From positions 1 through 64,000 of the forward strand of contig JAMAHW010000097.1 in the NCBI GenBank assembly GCA_023627715.1: a stretch of DNA of 64,000 nt. Direction: 5' to 3'. The notes beneath the pieces are model-generated. The model was not told where the DNA came from and did no database searches. It was given only the letters and a program-made list of their open reading frames with translations. This document shows, piece after piece, positions 58,168 to 64,000 of the stretch (positions within the stretch are counted from its first letter, which is position 1; each line of letters opens with the position of its first letter). The position numbers and the translations under genes were made by a program. Source of the DNA: Periconia sp. R9002. Its lineage: Eukaryota; Ascomycota; Dothideomycetes; Pleosporales; Periconiaceae.

Positions 58168-60299
58168 ATGTCTGCGTCTCCGCGGGACACAAACCCGACC
58201 TCGGTCGCGGGGGATTACAGCAAAAGGGGGGAGAAGAAGACGAAGAAGGAGCACACGCGGAAGAAGGTATGGAAGCCCAAGACCAAAACCGGGTGCATGA
58301 CATGCAGGTAAGTAGATGGCCTCGATTGTATATCGCCATTTTTCCTTACTCGGTGTTGAGTGGTGCGGTGCGTACGACAGACGTATGGTGGCGGTGGTGG
58401 TTGCCAGGTAGTGTCCGGGCGCGACACGAGGTATATAATGCCGTGTCGATAGAGAGGGTCGAGGAGCCATGTACTGCATATATGCAACGCTATGCGATCA
58501 GCGCCGTTGACTATGTATGCGGATGCTAATAGGAGACTGGGTCACGGCCCGGGCGCCTCCGCCGATTGCCTTGACGCTACTCCAGAGCTTATTTCAACTA
58601 CCATTAAACGTGCTTACATGGTAGGGTGCATGGACGCGAGACTGACAACCCTGCAGGGTCCGGAGAGTCAAGTGTGACGAGGCCAAACCATACTGTCTGC
58701 GGTGTACATCCACTGGGCGGACATGCGACGGGTATCCTGCGCTGGCTAGTACGACCTCATCGGCCCCCGAAGATACACCTTCGCCGCCAGAGTCGCTGAT
58801 TGCGGCCTTTCCTGGCTTGACGCTTCGTTCAGAAACGGAAAAGAATGCATTCCAGTTCTTCAAGAGCTATACCGTGAAAGAGGTGAGTGTTTTGCGTGAG
58901 TTTTTATTCTGCAGGTTGGATAGTGACTTGGGTAACAAAGCTATCTGGATTCTTCGACTCGAGCTTCTGGGGTTTTGAGATTCTTCAGGCCTCACATACT
59001 ATCCCAGCCATTCGACATGCGGTGATCTCCTTGGCAGCCATGCACCGCAAGTTTGTAGACATGCAAACGCCAGTCCTGCCCAACAGTACTTCGGATGAGC
59101 ACATGCGCTTTGCTGTGCAGCAGGCGACGCTGGCGCTCGAGAAACGTGGAACGTCGACGATTGACTTGCTGGCCATCAGTATCTTGTTCTACTGCATCGC
59201 CTGCTTCGAGGGCCAGCAACACACCGCCATTGACCATATGCGGGCGGGTCTGAGGATACTGCGGCAGGCCGAGGAAGAGAGGAAGGTGAATCCACGGCGA
59301 TATGACGACCAGCCCATATCCTTTGACACGCTGCGCTCCATGTTCCTTGGAATCGACGTCGAGGTCCGCGCCATCCTCAGCAGCGACAAAATAGCAAAGT
59401 GGGAGCCCTTGCCGTGGAGCGAGCGCATTCCGCCTCCCGAAAGCTTCCGAACATTTCTGCAAACGAAAAACTACCTGGGGAGGTTTTATCGCGAAATCAG
59501 GGCGCTTGTACAGGATGCAGACGTTTATCGGCCGACAGGGCCGGAAGCACAGCGATACCAAGCACGAATGGAGCAGTTCAGGGACGAGTTCAATTTCATG
59601 AATCCACGGCTAGATGCGTTTCTGGTAGAGTGTGGAACGGACGTTAGTGAGGACGAGCGAGATTCCATCCTGTGGATCAGACTATGGCGACAACAAATCA
59701 AATTGACACTGAATGCCTTTTTGCAGTTCAACGAAGACAATGGGGTGCGCATGCTTGATTGGCATGTTGACGAGCAAGTCATGGGAGTCATAGTGGATAT
59801 CGTAGGGCAGCTCCTCAAAGCACCATCGGGGCTGACCATTCCCTTTGACGCAGACCCAAGCGACTACTATCCCTCGTATGCAGAAGTGGAACACTTGACT
59901 CCACTGAAAGAGGCACCCTACGCGCGGCCAGTTTTTGCGCCTAGCAACAACGTGGGCATTGCGCTGTGGCAGGTTGTCTCCAAGGCCCGGTCAACCCATT
60001 TGCGGCGCCGAGCCATTGCACTGATGCTGAGATTCCCTCGAGGGGAAGGGGTTTGGAACAGCGTGGTAGCGGGACGCATCGCGTGGGAACGGTTGATACT
60101 GGAGGAGACTGCGCATCAAGGAATATTGGGGGCACGGAGGGGCTTATTGCAGCAACCTCCCGACAGCATTCCCGACGAGAACAGGGTAAGAGGAGTGGAA
60201 ATTGAGTTTGTGGGCCCGAGGTTATTGAGGGTTGAATTTAGGAGCATGAAGCAGTTTGAGCTCAATGAGCCGGGCATCTTCAAGTTGATATCTTATTGA
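58168..60299 (+). CDS. Zn2Cys6 transcription factor
   Basis: Exons 58168-58307, 58657-58882 and 58941-60299 give 574 residues. A basic N-terminus (KKTKKEHTRKKVWKPKTKTG) precedes the binuclear zinc cluster CMTCRVRRVKCDEAKPYCLRC plus TSTGRTC, with standard C-x2-C-x6-C-x5-C-x2-C-x6-C spacing, split by the first intron after the second cysteine. The rest is the helical fungal-specific regulatory domain (FFDSSFWGFEILQASHTIPAIRHAVISLAAMH). It should act in the nucleus on CGG-type sites. The first intron is 349 nt, much longer than others here. Target genes cannot be read from the sequence; no metabolite cluster lies directly beside it. Confidence 0.9.
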
Positions 60300-61573
60300 A
60301 GATAATTGCATCAATCATTTGCAAAATCGAAAACTGTTTTGATCTCAGTGATGAAACTTGGAATTATCTGGTGGCAATGAATGACGACAGGATGTATTTG
60401 GCATGACTGGGATGAGACCCCCTATTGTTTATTCCTGTTAGTCAAGTGCTTGAACTGAGATTGAGACACAAATGGAATTCCGTCCATCGATGTCGGTTAA
60501 GAGGACATCTGGATAGCATTCATGGGCTGATTATCACGTGATCCAGGATTTCAAAGTTGGCACGTGATGAGAGCGGGAGTGGACGGATTGATGGAGCCTG
60601 ATGGCTCACCCCCGGTTTCCCACCTCGATTAATTGAGAGGGCTGATTGGTTACCGGTGGCAGCTTAACCCTGCCGTGCATGATGGCGTCTGCGCGAAGCT
60701 GCTGAAAAGGTGAAGCACGAATGGTGATGGGCACTGCTCAGCGGCACAGCCATGACTTGTTGCCAGGCCAGACGAGCCAATTGCACGGTTCCACGACAGA
60801 AGCGGCTGGCACATGAATGGCAGAGGTGAGGATGGTGATTTGCGCATCAACGATGGGTTCATTAATGAGTGGAGAAAACAGCTGTCCGGACTGGGAAGCT
60901 CCCGGAGGAGCTCGAGTGGGTACCCGTGGATGGCTGGTCGGAGCGTCTCTTGGAAAACCTTGGACGGGTCATGGTCACCGAGCCAACGTGGAGGAAGCGA
61001 AGCAGTGGAGGCTTCAGGAGGTGTGTCGACGGTGCATTGGTGCATTGGTGATTGCCTCGGCCGATGGATTCATGTGAGAGGAGAGAGGACAAGGACGAGA
61101 GGAGGTTGGGAAAAGGGGGCGGGGCTAGGCCGGATGCATGAGAGCTGTCCCGAAGCGGTTAGTGCTTATTTGGTGTTTACATCCGAACCCCAACCTCGCG
61201 CATTCTTGTTTGGAGAGGAAAAGAGACGAACGAGACTCGAGACAAACCCAAGGCACCGCCCGGCCCCACCCCAAGTCACCCAGCCCAGCCCCCCAGCCCA
61301 GCCCAGCCGTCTCACCGCCAGCTATCTCCTCCCCTCCCTCCACCCACCCAGTCCCAATCCTCCATCAACCATCTCTCACCGCAGCCCCGCTACTGCTCCC
61401 ACCCAATTGCACGACTTCACGTCAATCAATTGCTCTTCACGCTGGCTTCCTCTACTTAACCTGCCACTCTACTCCACCCCCTTTCCCTACTATATCTTTC
61501 CACAAGGAGCACCAAGTCGCTTCTTCATCCTTTCGTTGAGGGGATAAAGAAGTGACGCGACGACTCCGGCACG
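60300..61573. promoter_or_regulatory. HEX1 upstream region
   Basis: Contains two CACGTG sites (60535-60540, inside palindrome ATCACGTGAT, and 60561-60566). From about 61240 it is extremely pyrimidine/CCA-rich on the plus strand, typical of promoters and leaders of highly expressed fungal genes. The last ATG on the plus strand is at 61138. A 244-codon frame (60813-61547) is compositionally unlike a protein and is not called. Confidence 0.5.
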
Positions 61574-62753
61574 CTGGATTTTGACGCAAGAGGTGAGACC
61601 ATCACAACAACAACAACAACAAACATCCTAACCCCCCATCAGTTCCCATCCCGTTCAGTGTCTTCCCGTCCAGCTACCGGAACGTCAGCAAGGACGCCGT
61701 CAAGGAAAATCAAAAGCTCGAGGTAGGCAGCAGCAGCAGCACCCCGAAAAACAAACCCCAGACTTACATCTAACGCGTCGCAGGTAGAAGCAGAAGTAAA
61801 GCCACCACAGGCAGGGCGGGAAGGTCACTCTGAACACAAGGAATCCTTCTCTGCTCACATCAAGCCTGCTGAGCGTCGCGAGACCTACACCGAGGACGTT
61901 CGTGTTTTCGAAGACCGCCGTCGCCCACAGCAGGAACGCCGCGAGGAGATCCACATCCACGAGGAGCACCGCGACCAGCGCCCCCTCCCCCAGCAGCATC
62001 AGCACCAGCACCGCGAAGAGGTCCGCATCACCGAGGAGCACCGCTTCAAGCAGCCAGAGCAGCCCCGTCGCGAGCAAGTCCGCATCCACGAAGAACACCA
62101 CTTCAAGGACGCCGAACCTCGTTACCGCCAGCCCAACACCCGCTTCGAGAGTGAGCGCGTAGAGATCCACGACCGGTAAGTCGAGTTCCACTTTTCTTTT
62201 TGCATTGTACACGACTCGCTGTACATCTTTGCTTGCATTGCTGTGCACAAGTTTGTTTTGGCCTCGCTGTGTTTTGGCTCCGGCTCGATTGGGCCGTGAC
62301 AGCTCATCAGCCCCCCTGAGACGGAGCATTGGCCGGCGGCCCCGTGTCGCTTAACCGCTTCTGTGTTATTGTTGTCCGAGCGACACGCACCCGCCCCACT
62401 TTTCCTCTCTTTTCCTCTTCCCTGCCATCCCATCCCAAGCTGACCTTCTCTTCTCTCACCACAGCTATCAACCTTCCCTCCCTCAGGACAGGACCTACGA
62501 CCGGGACTTCAATACCGTCCAGGGTTCCTCCGCAGACGTTGGTACTACCCAGATTGACGTCTCCGAACGCCAATACCGTCAACACACGCGTCCCATTGTC
62601 GGCGCCGCTGCCAATCTAACCACCTCGCCCAACTACGACCAGGCCTCCGCCTACCGCAAGGAGTCCTTCACCGCCAAGCACGACAGCTACCCCCAGCGTC
62701 GTGACGTCGACTCTGTCGACACCCGCTACCCTTCCAAGACCTACAAGCGTGAT
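61574..62753 (+). CDS. Candidate N-terminal extension of HEX1 (no ATG; near-cognate start proposed)
   Basis: Four segments, 61574-61592, 61643-61722, 61784-62175 and 62465-62753, join in one frame (260 codons, no stop) and run straight into the HEX1 ATG. Introns of 50, 61 and 289 nt have GT-AG ends; the first two have clear CTAAC branch sites. The frame opens after TGA at about 61553, and no ATG occurs. The best in-frame near-cognate start is CTG at 61574, with A at -3 and G at +4. The encoded sequence is charged and His/Glu/Arg-rich with imperfect repeats of the type REEVRITEEHR, then RREQVRIHEEHH. It would give HEX1 a long form of about 521 residues. Alternatives are an ATG-bearing exon further upstream or a purely untranslated leader. 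Confidence 0.5.
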
Positions 62754-63539
62754 ATGGGATATTACGACGAACACGGCCAGTACCATTCGTTCCGTCAAGG
62801 CATCTCCAAAGCTGCCCACAAAGTTGCCGAGAAAGTAGTCCACCCCTACCACTCCGACCACCACCACCACTCCGATCACAAATCCTTCGTTGGCTCCAAG
62901 CACAACGACCGCCGTGAAGAGGTAGTTGTCAAGGAAAGCTACACCGCTGCTCCCTCCGCTCCTGCCCCTCCCCCTGCCCCCGTCCGCACCCACACCAAGT
63001 ACACCGCCCCGGCTCCCCCGTCGTCGGTCTCTCACTCTCACTCCCACTCCCACTCCGTCCAGACCTCTGTCCGTCCCCGCACCATGGCTCCCACCAACAC
63101 CATCACCATCCCGTGCCACCACATCCGCATTGGCGATCTCCTGATCCTCCAGGGCCGCCCTTGCCAGGTCATCCGCATCACCACCTCCTCGCAGACTGGC
63201 CAGCACCGCTACCTCGGTGTGGACCTCTTCACCAAGCAGCTCCATGAGGAGTCGAGCTTCATCTCCCACCCCGGCCCCTCGGTCGTCGTGCAGAACATGC
63301 TCGGCCCCGTCTTCAAGCAGTACCGCGTGCTCGACATCCGCGAGGATGGCCGCGTTGTTGCCATGACCGAGACTGGCGATGTCAAGCAGGGTCTCCCCGT
63401 CCTCGACCAGAGCAACCTCCTCCAGCGCCTGACCGAGTCTTTCGACAACGGCCGTGGCAGCGTCCGCGTCCTCGTCATCAACGACGATGGTCTTGAGATG
63501 GCTGTCGACTACAAGGTTGTGCACGGTTCCAGGTTGTAG
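62754..63539 (+). CDS. hex1: Woronin body major protein HEX1
   Basis: From ATG 62754 the frame encodes 261 residues starting MGYYDEHGQYHSFRQGISKA, the usual HEX1 N-terminus. A His/Pro/Ser-rich linker is followed from about residue 110 by the eIF5A-like double barrel: TITIPCHHIRIGDLLILQGR, GQHRYLGVDLFTKQLHEESS and QNMLGPVFKQYRVLDI. It ends VVHGSRL, a type 1 peroxisomal targeting signal. HEX1 self-assembles into the crystalline core of Woronin bodies, peroxisome-derived organelles that plug septal pores when hyphae are wounded. It is strongly conserved and found only in Pezizomycotina. The reading frame is open upstream without ATG, and an intron appears just after the stop codon; both are described separately. 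Confidence 0.97.
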   Translation: MGYYDEHGQYHSFRQGISKAAHKVAEKVVHPYHSDHHHHSDHKSFVGSKHNDRREEVVVKESYTAAPSAPAPPPAPVRTHTKYTAPAPPSSVSHSHSHSHSVQTSVRPRTMAPTNTITIPCHHIRIGDLLILQGRPCQVIRITTSSQTGQHRYLGVDLFTKQLHEESSFISHPGPSVVVQNMLGPVFKQYRVLDIREDGRVVAMTETGDVKQGLPVLDQSNLLQRLTESFDNGRGSVRVLVINDDGLEMAVDYKVVHGSRL

Positions 63540-63544
63540 ATGCG

Positions 63545-63593
63545 GTATGTTTTCACATTGTCGAAATGGAGCTGGAGCTAATTGACCTTTCAG
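63545..63593 (+). other. Probable 3' UTR intron of HEX1
   Basis: Five bases after the TAG stop the sequence reads GCG|GTATGT, then GCTAATTGAC as a branch site and TTTCAG as acceptor, a 49 nt intron of typical form. Splicing would leave the protein unchanged. Because the junction is within 50 nt of the stop, it should not trigger nonsense-mediated decay. Confidence 0.55.
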
Positions 63594-64000
63594 ATCACTG
63601 TCAAACCATAATGAAAGCATAAAGGAGTTTTGTTTCCGGTTGGCTCCCCTACATTCTTCAAATTGTGTCTATATAGCAGCGTGGCTCTCTTTATCTTTTG
63701 CTTTGCGTGGTGAATCCTCTCTTGTACGGGGGGTTTTTTCATCACTTAAGGTGGAGGAGGGATTTGGGTGCGCTTGTAAAGTGTCTCTTTGTGGATAGTT
63801 TAATTCAAGTCTTGGAGTCTTTTTGCTTGTTTAATTGATGTTTTGTTTTGATGTGTGATGTGATGGGACTGCATGTGCATAACGTAAAAAGCAAGGTGGT
63901 ATGCATGCATGCAGGTCTGTGTATATGTACATGTATGTTATGTTGGACACGTGCTCACCCCGTCAAGAGCACCAGACGTACCCAACAACGACGATCTACA
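63594..64000. other. HEX1 3' UTR and downstream sequence
   Basis: T/G-rich sequence consistent with the HEX1 3' UTR and terminator. Simple GCATGCATGCATGC-type and TGTATATGTACATGTATG stretches occur near 63900-63940. No gene was recognised before the window ends. Confidence 0.5.

Noticed and set aside
60813..61547. 244-codon plus-strand open frame upstream of HEX1
   Set aside because: Its second half is a Pro/Ser-rich read-through of CCA/CCC-rich promoter sequence, has no domain, and is out of frame with the HEX1 extension.
62616..63620. 334-codon minus-strand open frame
   Set aside because: Antisense shadow of the HEX1 coding exon; Val/Gly/Asp-rich composition results from codon bias on the other strand.
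1..64000. CRISPR arrays, rRNA, tRNA genes and bacterial-type operons
   Set aside because: No regularly spaced direct repeats, no tRNA B-box-like GGTTCGANTCC in a foldable context, and the gene structure is plainly eukaryotic.

Overview
The window is nuclear DNA from a filamentous ascomycete (Pezizomycotina). The strongest evidence is a Woronin-body HEX1 gene (eIF5A-like fold ending in the peroxisomal signal SRL), which occurs only in that group. Supporting evidence is a HET-NACHT-WD40 receptor, a Zn2Cys6 regulator, DUF3632, fungal-rhodopsin-domain and UstS-like GST genes, and many 45-60 nt GT-AG introns with CTAAC/CTGAC branch sites. A leotiomycete-like origin is only a guess.

Layout. 1-8.1 kb: an N-myristoylated-type protein kinase (-), a CorA-like transporter (+) with a GC-AG intron just before its GMN motif, and a SMI1/KNR4 protein (-). 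8.1-11 kb is gene-poor. 11-31 kb is rich in metabolic genes: nitrilase (+), UstS-like GST (-), aspartate aminotransferase (-), class I methyltransferase (-), MFS exporter (+), a divergent biotin-dependent pyruvate carboxylase (-), cation-dependent O-methyltransferase (-), PhyH dioxygenase (+), a fungal-rhodopsin-domain membrane protein (-) and an alpha/beta hydrolase (-). No PKS, NRPS or terpene synthase is present, so if these genes form a biosynthetic cluster it is a backbone-less one. A 239 bp MITE-like element lies between the last two genes.

31-38 kb is housekeeping: a CCDC47-type ER protein (-), cytochrome c oxidase subunit 7 (-) and, divergent from it, a large putative mitochondrial helical-repeat protein (+). 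38-43 kb carries a 1,442-residue HET-NACHT-WD40 STAND receptor (-). 43-58 kb: DUF3632 protein (-), a tiny MGCGSS-type protein (+), F-box protein (-), a second MFS transporter (-) divergent from a GMC oxidoreductase (+), and a secreted GH18 chitinase with an embedded CBM18 (+). Two copies of a dispersed repeat lie near 45.0 and 56.8 kb. 58-64 kb: a Zn2Cys6 transcription factor (+) and HEX1 (+).

The most interesting signal is at HEX1. About 260 codons of spliceable, stop-free, repeat-containing frame precede the usual ATG, yet the plus strand has no ATG at all for 1.6 kb (61141-62753). This suggests an N-terminally extended isoform started at a near-cognate codon (best candidate the CTG at 61574), with the classical HEX1 made by leaky scanning. 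Exon boundaries throughout were assigned by eye from splice signals and frame, without transcript data.
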